A stretch of 33,756 nucleotides of DNA from an uncultured Eubacteriales bacterium (GCA_900316335.1 ONCN01000004.1:1-33756); one strand, 5' to 3'; positions 21,795-29,545 are shown, counted from the stretch's first letter. The notes: generated by a model not told the origin, from the sequence alone. Numbers and translations are program-made.

Positions 21795-22679
21795 AGTATT
21801 GATTTCTTTCCAAGTGCACAAGTTCATCTGCTCAAGAAGGCGGCGGTGTTCGCGACCGGAGGATTGGATATGTATTCGCGTGGTATCCAGGCTGCTGTGC
21901 CCGAGGATGTCTGCAAGCTTGGACAGATCATGTGCCATCGCGTAGAAGGTCCGCGCAAACAGGTGGCGCAGGTTGTGCGGGAAGACCTTCCGCGGGTCGA
22001 CCTGGGCGACCTGACAAAGCGCCTTCATCTGCCGCCAGATGTTGCTGCGGCAAAGCGGCTTTCCGGTTTTTGTCACAAATACGCTGCCTTTCTTCATGCC
22101 CCGGGCCCGCAAATAAGCGGTCAGGGTGTTTTGCAGCTTTTTCGGCAAAAAGATCGTCCGGGTCTTGCCCTTGAGCACGACCACAGCCGTCCCGGTGCGC
22201 ACAGCCTCTACCGTGATATAGGGCAGCTCGCTCACGCGGATGCCGGTAGCGCAGATCGTTTGCAGGATCAGACCCAGCCTTGCGTCCTTCTGCCTCTGTG
22301 CCGCCCGGATGAGCCTTTGGTACTCCGCCCGGCTCAGCTCACGCTCCTCCCGGCTGAAAAACTGCCGCTGGATGCGAAGGCTGTGCGCCCGGCAGTCCTC
22401 CCAGCCGCAATAGCGGAAAAAGCTGTTGAGACTGGATAACATCGAGTTTACGCTTGCGTTGTTGTAGCCCTGGCAAACCAGCGCCTGCCGAAAGGCTGCG
22501 GTTCGCTCCCGACTGGCTTCTTGGCCGTCGAGAAATCTGGCGTACGTTCGCAGGTCTCGCAAATACTTCTGTTGTGTGTTTTGACTTTTTTCCTCGTCCT
22601 GAAGCCAGGCCTGATAGGCCCGGAGCACGTCTTCGGTGACAAGTCGTTTTGGGATTGATGCCATGGTTTGCACGTTCAT
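21789..22679 (-). CDS. Tyrosine recombinase of the promoter switch, nucleophile replaced
   Basis: 296 residues of the phage-integrase/XerC-D type. A SAM-like core-binding domain (about 15-95) precedes the catalytic domain with R148 (ATGIRVSEL), the LKGKTRTI hairpin (K170/K172), H235 and R238 (HNLRHLF) and H261 (LGHSS). In the final motif TTRIHIQSSG the nucleophile position, residue 270, is histidine (CAT, 21872-21870) instead of tyrosine, a single T-to-C change from TAT. The rest of the protein is intact. Start ATG 22679 follows AAGGAG by five bases. No convincing promoter lies between the trmO terminator and the gene, so expression may depend on read-through. Position beside the inverted repeats indicates it is the cognate invertase. 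Confidence 0.9.
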   Translation of the reverse strand: MNVQTMASIPKRLVTEDVLRAYQAWLQDEEKSQNTQQKYLRDLRTYARFLDGQEASRERTAAFRQALVCQGYNNASVNSMLSSLNSFFRYCGWEDCRAHSLRIQRQFFSREERELSRAEYQRLIRAAQRQKDARLGLILQTICATGIRVSELPYITVEAVRTGTAVVVLKGKTRTIFLPKKLQNTLTAYLRARGMKKGSVFVTKTGKPLCRSNIWRQMKALCQVAQVDPRKVFPHNLRHLFARTFYAMAHDLSKLADILGHSSLDTTRIHIQSSGREHRRLLEQMNLCTWKEINTT

Positions 22680-22721
22680 GGGGTCTCCTTTCTTTTCGGG
22701 GTCTGTTTGTGAGGCGGGAAC

Positions 22722-22763
22722 AAAAAGAAGCTCTCTCGTTCGGGAGAAAGCTTCTCTTTTTTT
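22722..22763 (-). terminator. Terminator of trmO
   Basis: Twelve-base-pair stem with one G-T pair (AGAAGCTCTCTC / GAGAAAGCTTCT, 22726-22737 and 22744-22755), T runs on both strands. On the minus strand it immediately follows the trmO stop. Confidence 0.82.
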
Positions 22764-23442
22764 ACAGCTTCTTGATCGCAACGACGTGCAGGGTGTCGTC
22801 GCGGACGGTAAATCGGATATCCTGGTCGCCAAAGGTCATGGTATAGACCCGCTCGGGGTCGTTTTGGTATGGCGGTCTGGGATCCAGCCGCAAAACGCCC
22901 ATCAAAGACGCCCGCTTCTCCGGCGGGACCTGCTCCAGCAGGGGAGCAGGGAAGTCCAGCGCAAGCGGCTGCGGCGCCTCGGCAGCAAAGCCGCCTGCGG
23001 CGTCTTGTATGACGTCGGCATAGGGAAGATAGGGCTTGATATCAAAGATGGGCGTGCCGTTCATCAGATCTGCGCCGCTGACTTCGAGCACCGGGCCCAG
23101 CTCCGGCAGGGTTTGCACGGTCTCCAGCCGGACGCAGGACAGGCCTAAGGCGTTTGGCCGGAACGGAGAGCGGGTGGCAAAGACGCCGAGCCTGCGGTTT
23201 CCGCCCAGACGAGGCGGACGCACCGTGGCGGACCATTTTCCCGCCGGGACCTCAGAAAAGCCCCAAATCAGCCAGAGGTGCGAAAAGCCCTCGATGCCGC
23301 GCAGCGCCTCCGGATCGCGGTACTCGCCCTCAAAGACGATCCTCGAGCGCAGCGCGGGAACAAGGCCGCTCTGACGCGGAACGCCGAATTTTGTGGTATA
23401 ATCGTTTTCGATCCGTGCGATGGACCGGATCATCTGCTCCAT
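22762..23442 (-). CDS. trmO: TrmO-type tRNA methyltransferase (TsaA/YaeB family)
   Basis: 226 residues. TrmO methylates the N6-threonylcarbamoyl group of adenosine 37 in some threonine tRNAs using S-adenosylmethionine. Family blocks are clear: KFGVPRQSGL near the N-terminus, PPRLGGNRRLGVFATRSPFR then NALGLS in the middle, and GTPIFDIKPYLPYAD, followed by a C-terminal domain with RLDPRPPYQ. Start ATG 23442 has AGGAGG about nine bases upstream. Has its own promoter and terminator, so a single-gene unit divergent from the two-component genes. Confidence 0.92.
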   Translation of the reverse strand: MEQMIRSIARIENDYTTKFGVPRQSGLVPALRSRIVFEGEYRDPEALRGIEGFSHLWLIWGFSEVPAGKWSATVRPPRLGGNRRLGVFATRSPFRPNALGLSCVRLETVQTLPELGPVLEVSGADLMNGTPIFDIKPYLPYADVIQDAAGGFAAEAPQPLALDFPAPLLEQVPPEKRASLMGVLRLDPRPPYQNDPERVYTMTFGDQDIRFTVRDDTLHVVAIKKL

Positions 23443-23479
23443 AGCGGTCTGCCTCCTGTTTTTGGGTGCTATTGTTCCC

Positions 23480-23507
23480 ATTTTACCGAAACCGGCAGGA
23501 AAGTCAA
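23480..23507 (-). promoter_or_regulatory. Sigma-A promoter of trmO
   Basis: Minus strand: TTGACT (23507-23502), 16-bp spacer, TAAAAT (23485-23480), about 35 bases before the start codon. Confidence 0.82.
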
Positions 23508-23565
23508 GCCCTAAAAACATCGCAGGCCGCACTTGCGCACGCAAATAGTTTTTTCCGGGCCGTAC

Positions 23566-23594
23566 TTGTCAAATTCAGAGAGGTGTTGTATAAT
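23566..23594 (+). promoter_or_regulatory. Sigma-A promoter of the two-component operon
   Basis: TTGTCA (23566-23571), 17-bp spacer, perfect TATAAT (23589-23594), about 55 bases before the response regulator start. Confidence 0.87.
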
Positions 23595-23650
23595 AGGTTT
23601 TACAAGCTATTGGTCCCGGTCGATCAGACCGCTGCTTAAAAGGAGTCGCT

Positions 23651-24334
23651 ATGTATCGTATTTTAATCTGTGACGATGACAAAGACATACTCTCTGCCCT
23701 GCGGATCTTTCTGACTACCGAGGGCTATACTGTTGTTTCCGCCGAAACCGGCGCGCAGGCGCTGGATATCCTGCAAAACATGGAGATCCACCTGGTCCTG
23801 CTCGACGTGATGATGCCGGAGCTTGACGGGCTGAGCACGCTCAAGGCGCTGCGCGAGTGGTCCAACATCCCGGTGATCCTGCTCACCGCCAAATCCGAGG
23901 AGGATAAGGTCGAGGGCCTGGGCCTTGGCGCCGACGACTATATCTGCAAGCCCTTCAGCAACGCCGAGCTTTTGGCCAGGGTCCGGTCGCAGCTTCGCCG
24001 CTATTTGCAGCTTGGCTGCGGGGTGCCGCACAATAAGCAGCATGTGATCGGCGCGATTCGTCTTGACGACGACACCAAGCAGGTCCACGTAGACGGCGAG
24101 CCTGTGTCCTTGACGCCGTTGGAGTATGATATTCTGCTTCTTTTGATGCAAAACCCCAATATGGTGTTCTCTCCGAAGGAGATCTACCGCATCGTCTGGA
24201 AGGAGACGCCGATGGGGGCGGAAAACGCTGTGGCGGTCCACATCCGCCACATCCGGGAGAAGATCGAGATCGATCCTGCGGAGCCCCGCTATCTCAAGGT
24301 GGTCTGGGGCAAGGGCTATAAGATCCAGGCCTGA
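23651..24334 (+). CDS. OmpR/VanR-type response regulator
   Basis: 227 residues, complete. Receiver domain with acidic D8/D9, phosphoacceptor D52 (LVLLDVMMPELDG), threonine in LLTAKSEED and lysine 100 (YICKPFS), followed by an OmpR-type winged helix (SLTPLEYDILLLLMQNP, AVAVHIRHIREKIE, VVWGKGYKIQA). It is a phosphorylation-controlled DNA-binding regulator paired with the downstream kinase, similar in arrangement to VanR-VanS. AAGGAG precedes the ATG. A hairpin AGCGCAA-GCA-TTGCGCT (24334-24350) directly follows the coding region and may tune expression of the kinase. Signal and targets unknown. Confidence 0.94.
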   Translation: MYRILICDDDKDILSALRIFLTTEGYTVVSAETGAQALDILQNMEIHLVLLDVMMPELDGLSTLKALREWSNIPVILLTAKSEEDKVEGLGLGADDYICKPFSNAELLARVRSQLRRYLQLGCGVPHNKQHVIGAIRLDDDTKQVHVDGEPVSLTPLEYDILLLLMQNPNMVFSPKEIYRIVWKETPMGAENAVAVHIRHIREKIEIDPAEPRYLKVVWGKGYKIQA

Positions 24335-24426
24335 GCGCAAGCATTGCGCTGTCAAACACTCGGCGGGTCGCCGTATCTGCGGCGGTCCGCCCTGCGTTTA
24401 AGTTCAGACGAAAGGGGAGAGGTCCT

Positions 24427-26481
24427 ATCAGAACGCTTCTGTCCAACACTGCCGCCAAAACTGTGGCTGTGATTCTGCTGATTTTGTTTGTTGCCTGCGG
24501 AACCATGAGTAGTATGAGCCTTTTTACGCTTCTTGACCAGCGCGCCTTTACCGACAACGGCAAGGAGCTGCGGGAAAACGTTTTGCAGGATCTGCTCTGG
24601 GACGACGTCGAGCGGATCCATACCCTCGCCGATTACAGCGAGGATCTTCGCCCCGGCAGCATGCGCAGCGTTCATCTGAAAAAAGAGCTCGATCTGTGGT
24701 TTGACCCGCACGAGAGCAATCTGCGCTACACCATCACCGATGAAACCGGGGCCGTTCTGTATCAAAACGAATTCGTCTCACCGCAGACTGCCATGCTCTC
24801 CACCGTCCAGACGGTTTACAACAACGACGCCACGCACACCATCAGCCAGACCGTTCAGTCGATCGATGCAGCCAGACAGTTTGAAGCGCGCTGCACCGCC
24901 GAGCTGCAGCCGGATCAGGAGATCTACGACGTCTCCTGGGAATGGCAGAACGATCGGGATCTGACGGTTTTTGTTCGCTATTATGAGACGCAGCGTTACT
25001 ATGTAGATGTATCCGTTGTCCAGCCGCTGACGGCGCATGACAAGTATTTCTATGCCGAGATCCTCGTGGGCTTTTTGCTGCGCCACCGATATTCGATGAT
25101 CCTCTCCTCCGCGCTGAGCCTTGGGGTCGTGATCCTGCTTCTGCTCTATCTTGTGCGCGCCGCGGGCCATCAGAGGGACCTTGCGTCCGTGCAGGAAAAC
25201 TTCTTTGACCGTATCCCGTTTGATCTGTTCCTGCTGCTGATCATCGGTCTGATCTACTGCTCCGGCAGGCTGCTCAACAGCCCCTACCTGGCTAGAAACT
25301 TCTATCTGCCGGAGTATCTGTCCTATCTTCTGGTCTTCCTGCTCGTCATGCTTCTGCACGCGGGGCTGTACCTGTGGCTGATCCTCAGCTTTGCTACGCG
25401 CTGCAAAACAGGCCGCCTGCTGCGCAACACCATTCTGGCCCGCGCCGGCAAACGCCTTGTTTCGTATCTGCGCTTTGTGGAGGATAAGCTTCCCGCCATC
25501 TGGCGCGGGATCCTGCTGTTTGTACTGATCACGGTTTTGGAGGGCGCCATGGTCTTCCTGGCCTCCAGAAAAGCCCTCATGCTCATTTGGGTTTTGGAAA
25601 AGCTTGTTTTGCTGCCCGTGTTTGTTTTGGCCCTGTTGAACCTTCACACCCTTGAGAAGGGCAGCCAGGCGCTCAACGACGGGAGCTATGACAGCAAAAT
25701 CAGTCTGCGCGGCATGCTGCCCGGCCTCCGCCGTCATGCAGAAAACCTCAACGGCATCAGCCGCGGCATGCAGAGCGTGCTGGAAAAGAACACCCGCAGC
25801 GAGCGCATGAAGGCGGAGCTCATCACCAACGTCTCGCACGACATCAAAACGCCCTTGACCTCCATCATCAACTACGTCAATCTGCTGCAGCGCGAGGATA
25901 TTACCCCGCAGGAGCGCGAGGAGTATCTGCAGGTTCTGGACCGGCAGTCCTCGCGGATGAAAAAGCTGATTGTCGATCTGGTCGAGGCGTCCAAGGCCTC
26001 CACCGGCAACACCCCGGTCAAGCCGGAGCCCACCGATATCAACCTGCTTCTGACACAGGCGGCAGGGGAGTATGAGGATCGCATGTCTGCACACGCTTTG
26101 ACGCTTTCTTGTGACCTTGCAGAGCAAAGCCCGCAGATCCTGGCGGATCCCAAGCTTTTGTGGCGGGTGCTGGACAACCTTTTGAACAATGCGCTCAAAT
26201 ACTCTCAGCCTGCAACCCGCGTGTATCTGTCTACCCGCGTCTTGGGCGACAAGGTGGAGATCATCTTCCGAAACGTCTCGTCCCAGCCGCTGAATATCGC
26301 GCCGGAGGAGCTTTTGGCCCGCTTTGTGCGCGGAAGGGAGAACCTGAATACCGAGGGCAGCGGCCTTGGCTTGTCTATCGCGCAAAACCTCACCGCGCTG
26401 CAGGGCGGCACCTTCCAGGTGGATATCGACGGCGACCTGTTCAAGGTGACGCTGGGCTATGACCTGCTGCCCGCGCAATGA
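24427..26481 (+). CDS. Multi-pass sensor histidine kinase with ATC start
   Basis: 684 residues if started at ATC 24427. An N-terminal helix is followed by an extracytoplasmic sensor region (about 45-205), then several membrane helices (about 215-245, 260-280, 295-325, 355-400) and a kinase core: H471 in NVSHDIKTPLTSI, N-box LLNNALKYS, and G-box GSGLGLSIAQNL. A normal SD (AGGGGAGAGG, 24413-24422) sits just before ATC, which begins the typical IRTLLSNTAAK kinase N-terminus. The first standard start, GTG 24463, has no ribosome binding site and would cut 12 residues. So either a non-AUG start or a mutated ATG. Partner of the preceding response regulator. Confidence 0.9.
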   Translation: MRTLLSNTAAKTVAVILLILFVACGTMSSMSLFTLLDQRAFTDNGKELRENVLQDLLWDDVERIHTLADYSEDLRPGSMRSVHLKKELDLWFDPHESNLRYTITDETGAVLYQNEFVSPQTAMLSTVQTVYNNDATHTISQTVQSIDAARQFEARCTAELQPDQEIYDVSWEWQNDRDLTVFVRYYETQRYYVDVSVVQPLTAHDKYFYAEILVGFLLRHRYSMILSSALSLGVVILLLLYLVRAAGHQRDLASVQENFFDRIPFDLFLLLIIGLIYCSGRLLNSPYLARNFYLPEYLSYLLVFLLVMLLHAGLYLWLILSFATRCKTGRLLRNTILARAGKRLVSYLRFVEDKLPAIWRGILLFVLITVLEGAMVFLASRKALMLIWVLEKLVLLPVFVLALLNLHTLEKGSQALNDGSYDSKISLRGMLPGLRRHAENLNGISRGMQSVLEKNTRSERMKAELITNVSHDIKTPLTSIINYVNLLQREDITPQEREEYLQVLDRQSSRMKKLIVDLVEASKASTGNTPVKPEPTDINLLLTQAAGEYEDRMSAHALTLSCDLAEQSPQILADPKLLWRVLDNLLNNALKYSQPATRVYLSTRVLGDKVEIIFRNVSSQPLNIAPEELLARFVRGRENLNTEGSGLGLSIAQNLTALQGGTFQVDIDGDLFKVTLGYDLLPAQ

Positions 26482-26494
26482 CGCTGCGGCGTAT

Positions 26495-26851
26495 TTACGC
26501 TTTGTCCCGGCTTGAAAAGAGCAAGGCAGCCAGCAGGGCGAAAAAGACCGCCGCCGTCACGCCGCCGGCGCAGGCCGTCAGTCCGCCGGTGAGCATCCCA
26601 AGCGCGCCCGTGCGGTCCACGGCTTCACGCACGCCGCGCGCAAGCGCGTGGCCAAACCCGGTGAGCGGTACCGTCGCCCCGGCCCCTGCAAAGTCGGCAA
26701 GCGGTCCATACAGCCCCACGGCGCTGAGTACAGCACCCGCCGTCACATAGCCCACCAGAATCCGCGCAGGGGTCAGGGCCGTCTTGTCCAGCAAAAGCTG
26801 GCCGATCAGACACAGCGCGCCACCAACCAAAAACGCCTTGAGATAGATCAT
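26495..26851 (-). CDS. spoVAE: Stage V sporulation protein AE
   Basis: 118 residues, hydrophobic, with about four membrane helices. The highly conserved GQLLLDKTALTPARILVGYV segment and the AGAGATVPLTGFGHALARGV segment identify SpoVAE (the membrane SpoVAEb form). It is part of the inner spore membrane channel that takes up dipicolinic acid during sporulation and releases it at germination. Start codon overlaps the spoVAD stop by four bases (ATGA), so translation is coupled. Its end faces the sensor kinase gene with no clear terminator in the 13-base gap. Confidence 0.94.
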   Translation of the reverse strand: MIYLKAFLVGGALCLIGQLLLDKTALTPARILVGYVTAGAVLSAVGLYGPLADFAGAGATVPLTGFGHALARGVREAVDRTGALGMLTGGLTACAGGVTAAVFFALLAALLFSSRDKA

Positions 26852-27873
26852 GCTTTCGCCTCCTGTCGTTCGATGACCACCGCGTGACAGATTGCGGGCA
26901 CAGACCGCTTTTGCTGCACCGAGACCGGCGAGAGCAGCGCCCCCGTGCCGCAAAACAGCAGACGCCGGATGCGGCCGGCCCGAAGCCGGCGCAGAAGATC
27001 CGCGCACAGCACCACCGCGCTGCAGCCACAGCCCGAGCCGCCGCAGTGCGTGTCCTGGCGGTTTGGATCGTAGATCAGAACGCCGCAGTCCTGATAGCGC
27101 CCGCCCAGTTCAACCCCGTCCCGGCGAAAGAGTGCCTCGACCATCGCCTTGCCGAGCTTGCCAAGATCTCCCGTGGCGATGAGGTCATAGTCCTCCACGG
27201 TGCGTCCGGTGTCGCGCAGGTGTGCCCGGATGGTGTCATAGGCTGCAAAGGCCATGGCCGCGCCCATGTTGTTGGCGTCCTTGATGCCCTTGTCCCGCAC
27301 GGTGCCGACGGTCGCCATCGGGATCACCGGCCCTTCGCCCTGCGGCTCCACCAGCACCGCGCCGGCGCCGGTCACGGTCCACTGCGCGGTCGGGGTGCGC
27401 TGCCCGCCGTAGCCCAGCGGGAAGCGATACTGCCGCTCAGACGCTGCAAAGTGGGATGACGTGAGCGCGGCTGCGCGTCTTGCATAGCCCGCGTTTACAA
27501 ACGCGCCGGACAGCAGCAGCGCCTCAGCCATCGTCGAGCAGGCGCCATACAGCCCCAGGGAGGGAAGCCCCGTATTGCGCAGAAAAAAGCTGGAGCCGAT
27601 GCACTGGTTCAGAAGATCCCCGGAAAAGACCAGATCCACCTCGTCCTTGCCGATCTCCCGCTTTTGCAAAAGCCGCTGCATGGCAAGCGCCTGCAGCCGC
27701 GATTCCGCACGCTCCCATGTCGATGCGCCGAGCTTCGTTTGCTTTGCGGTCAGATCAAAGCTTGCGCCAAGCGGACCCTCGGCCTCTTTTTTCCCTGCGA
27801 CCGAGGCCCAGGCTGTGATCACGGGCGATCGCCGGAAGATCAGCGTCTGACCCATTCTTTCCACATTTGGCAC
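26848..27873 (-). CDS. spoVAD: Stage V sporulation protein AD
   Basis: 341 residues, the normal length (B. subtilis 338). SpoVAD has a thiolase-like fold and binds dipicolinic acid on the spore inner membrane for uptake by the SpoVA channel. Seen: the GPLGASFD block, SGDLLNQCIGSSFF, LYGACSTMAEAL, SSHFAASERQYRFPLGYGGQ, TVTGAGAVLV and the GGSGCGCSA segment. Start is GTG 27873, seven bases after GGAGG and about 18 bases after the predicted SigG start site; ATG 27855 is an internal alternative. Followed by coupled spoVAE. spoVAC, which usually lies directly upstream, is not here. Confidence 0.95.
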   Translation of the reverse strand: MPNVERMGQTLIFRRSPVITAWASVAGKKEAEGPLGASFDLTAKQTKLGASTWERAESRLQALAMQRLLQKREIGKDEVDLVFSGDLLNQCIGSSFFLRNTGLPSLGLYGACSTMAEALLLSGAFVNAGYARRAAALTSSHFAASERQYRFPLGYGGQRTPTAQWTVTGAGAVLVEPQGEGPVIPMATVGTVRDKGIKDANNMGAAMAFAAYDTIRAHLRDTGRTVEDYDLIATGDLGKLGKAMVEALFRRDGVELGGRYQDCGVLIYDPNRQDTHCGGSGCGCSAVVLCADLLRRLRAGRIRRLLFCGTGALLSPVSVQQKRSVPAICHAVVIERQEAKA

Positions 27874-27897
27874 GACATCGCCTCCCATCGTTTTGCT

Positions 27898-27927
27898 TAG
27901 TATGCTCCGATCCGACGGCATTTATGC
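27898..27927 (-). promoter_or_regulatory. SigG forespore promoter of spoVAD-spoVAE
   Basis: Minus strand: GCATA -35 (27927-27923) fits the gHATR consensus, 18-bp spacer, and CATACTA -10 (27904-27898) fits CATWHTA at every position. Known spoVA operons are SigG-dependent, so sequence and function agree. Directly downstream of the NlpC gene terminator. Confidence 0.85.
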
Positions 27928-27965
27928 AAAAAAAGCCCTCGATCCGAACCGGGTTCGGATCGAGG
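27928..27965 (-). terminator. Terminator of the NlpC/P60 gene
   Basis: Thirteen-base-pair stem CCTCGATCCGAAC / GTTCGGATCGAGG (27937-27949, 27953-27965). On the minus strand it is followed by seven T residues. Confidence 0.93.
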
Positions 27966-27981
27966 ACCTTTTTTACAGCAA

Positions 27982-28977
27982 TCAGCCAAGGCGTCTGCCG
28001 CAGATGAAGCGGGAAGAGTAGTAGTCCATATCCAGGCTGGTGATGACCACGCCGGAGCGGGTGTTGGCCGCATGGACGAACTTGCCGTTGCCGATGTAGA
28101 TGCCGGCGTGCGTTGCGCGCTCGGAGGAGGAGTAGGTCCGCTCAAACAGGACGATATCGCCGGGGCGAAGATCACCGCGGCTCACGTAGGAGCCGGCGCT
28201 GAGCTGGTCGTTGGCGGTACGGCCGATGGAGTAACCAAACTGTCTTGCCACGTAGTAGACAAGACCGGAGCAGTCAAAGCCCTGAGAGGGGGAAGCGCCG
28301 CCGTATACATAGCTGTAGCCGACAAACTGCTGCGCGTAAGACGCCATCTGCTCGCCCAGGCTGCCGTCGCCGGAGCTGGAAGAGCTGGAAGAAGCGGACG
28401 AGGAAGAGGAGGAAGACGAGGAGGAAGAGGAGGAAGAAGTAGAAGCGTTTTCCTTGTAGGTGTTGCCAGAGCTGCCTGCGTTTTCATAGGGCTTTTCCAG
28501 CAGGGTCAGAAGGTCGCTGCGAACATAGCCGATGTTGCCGTTGTAGGAGACCTTGTACCAGGTGCAGTTAAAGCCAATGATGAAGCAGGTCTCGCCCTTG
28601 GGGGCCTGCGCCACAATGTCGGTGTCGGTGCCGGGACCCTTGCGCACGTTGGTGGAAGAGTCGAAGGAGGCATAGCCGATCTTGACGTTTTCCCGTTCCT
28701 TCACGGTAATGTAATCCTTGTGCATATAGCCGATATCCAGGTTGTAATTGACCAGATACCAATCGCCGACCTCGCGGATGATGATCACCGCGTCGTTGCG
28801 GGAGGCGGTGCTGATGATCTCACTGTCGGTGGAGGCAGCGGATCTGAGCCGGAGAGAGCCGGCGTCCACGATGCCGATCCCGGTCTTGAGCTCGGTGGCG
28901 TCAGCGGTGATGGTGATGGCAGCCAAGGCCACAACAAGAATCGCCAGAACGATCAGAGTTCGATAAATCCGTTTCAT
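27982..28977 (-). CDS. Secreted SH3-NlpC/P60 peptidoglycan endopeptidase
   Basis: 331 residues. A signal peptide (IYRTLIVLAILVVALAAI, cleavage near TADA) is followed by two bacterial SH3 domains (about 30-95 and 98-165), a serine-rich linker of about 35 residues almost entirely serine, and an NlpC/P60 catalytic domain. Catalytic cysteine is in FDCSGLVYY and histidine in THAGIYIGNGKFVHA. Such enzymes cut D-Glu-mesoDAP links in the cell wall; the SH3 domains bind it. Start ATG 28977 has GCGAGGG upstream. The same start region is duplicated in inverted orientation at 29434-29461. It may share the promoter of the 96-residue gene just upstream. Confidence 0.93.
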   Translation of the reverse strand: MKRIYRTLIVLAILVVALAAITITADATELKTGIGIVDAGSLRLRSAASTDSEIISTASRNDAVIIIREVGDWYLVNYNLDIGYMHKDYITVKERENVKIGYASFDSSTNVRKGPGTDTDIVAQAPKGETCFIIGFNCTWYKVSYNGNIGYVRSDLLTLLEKPYENAGSSGNTYKENASTSSSSSSSSSSSSSSASSSSSSSGDGSLGEQMASYAQQFVGYSYVYGGASPSQGFDCSGLVYYVARQFGYSIGRTANDQLSAGSYVSRGDLRPGDIVLFERTYSSSERATHAGIYIGNGKFVHAANTRSGVVITSLDMDYYSSRFICGRRLG

Positions 28978-29000
28978 ATGTATTACCCTCGCTTTCAGGA
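28972..29000 (-). repeat. Inverted duplication, copy at the NlpC gene start
   Basis: The ribosome binding and start region of the NlpC gene. Reading on the minus strand, TCCTGAAAGCGAGGG is exactly repeated on the plus strand at 29434-29448, and CATATGAAA follows both. About 26 of 29 bases agree with one gap. Confidence 0.8.
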
Positions 29001-29001
29001 A

Positions 29002-29292
29002 TTACTTGGACGACAGCGCTCTTTCGAGCCAGACACAACCCACGTCAAGGGCTGTGTAGAAGCCGTCCTTCTCGCTTTTTTTCACGACCCGCTCTCTGGG
29101 ACGAACGGTCTGATCGGTGAGCTGAAGCTGAACCGAAACCTTCGTGGAGAGCTTGAGATCCTTGAAATCTTTGGACTCCAGAACCTGTAAAATCACAATG
29201 TATTTATCGGCCATAGAGCCGTAATATACGATGTTGTCTTTTCTCATCAGAGGATGGCCTTTGTACATCAGGCCATCTTTTTGATCTGCCAT
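29002..29292 (-). CDS. Unrecognised 96-residue protein
   Basis: 96 residues, charged, no signal peptide or membrane helix. Segments: a short N-terminus (DQKDGLMYKGHPLMRKDN), a hydrophobic strand (KYIVILQVLES) and a lysine-rich middle (KDFKDLKLSTKVSVQLQL). No family was recognised. A textbook promoter and TAGGAGG support it as a real gene. It ends 24 bases before the NlpC gene start with no terminator, so the two are probably one transcript. Inverted copies of the NlpC start region lie on both sides. Function unknown; a small cytosolic protein is all that can be said. Confidence 0.82.
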   Translation of the reverse strand: MADQKDGLMYKGHPLMRKDNIVYYGSMADKYIVILQVLESKDFKDLKLSTKVSVQLQLTDQTVRPRERVVKKSEKDGFYTALDVGCVWLERALSSK

Positions 29293-29321
29293 GACGGTAC
29301 CTCCTAAGAAAATGTAACCAA

Positions 29322-29350
29322 ATTGTAATATATTGAAACGGATTTGTCAA
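29322..29350 (-). promoter_or_regulatory. Sigma-A promoter of the 96-residue gene and nlpC
   Basis: Minus strand: perfect TTGACA (29350-29345), 17-bp spacer, TACAAT (29327-29322). Just upstream lies the inverted repeat CCTAATT/AATTAGG (about 29354-29381), a possible operator. Confidence 0.85.
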
Positions 29351-29433
29351 CCCCTAATTGCAAAAAAACACAAAATTAGGCGTTAAATGGGAAAAATACG
29401 TCACAATTTGGCCCGAATGCTGGGGAAAACAGG

Positions 29434-29461
29434 TCCTGAAAGCGAGGGGAACCATATGAAA
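29434..29461 (+). repeat. Inverted duplication, orphan copy of the NlpC gene start
   Basis: Plus-strand copy of the NlpC RBS and ATG region. Here the ATG is followed by AAA TTG TAA, so no protein results. Inverted TCACAATTTG (29401-29410) and CAAATTGTGA (29468-29477) repeats flank it. Probable remnant of a duplication or one arm of a rearranging segment. Confidence 0.75.
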
Positions 29462-29545
29462 TTGTAACAAATTGTGAAAGACACAAAGAACGGGACCCCG
29501 CATTGGCCGGATCACAGCCGCCGCGAGGCCCCGCCCTTTGCAGGA

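Noticed and set aside
21774-21797. Right repeat as a simple terminator hairpin of the recombinase gene
   Set aside because: The stem is AT-rich with no T tract, and an exact inverted copy exists 275 bases away, which a terminator would not need.
24778-26478. 566-codon minus-strand open frame opposite the sensor kinase
   Set aside because: Antisense shadow with histidine/glutamine/arginine-rich composition and no ribosome binding site.
29434-29470. Plus-strand copy of the NlpC start as a functional gene start
   Set aside because: The ATG is followed by a stop after three codons, and no frame continues.
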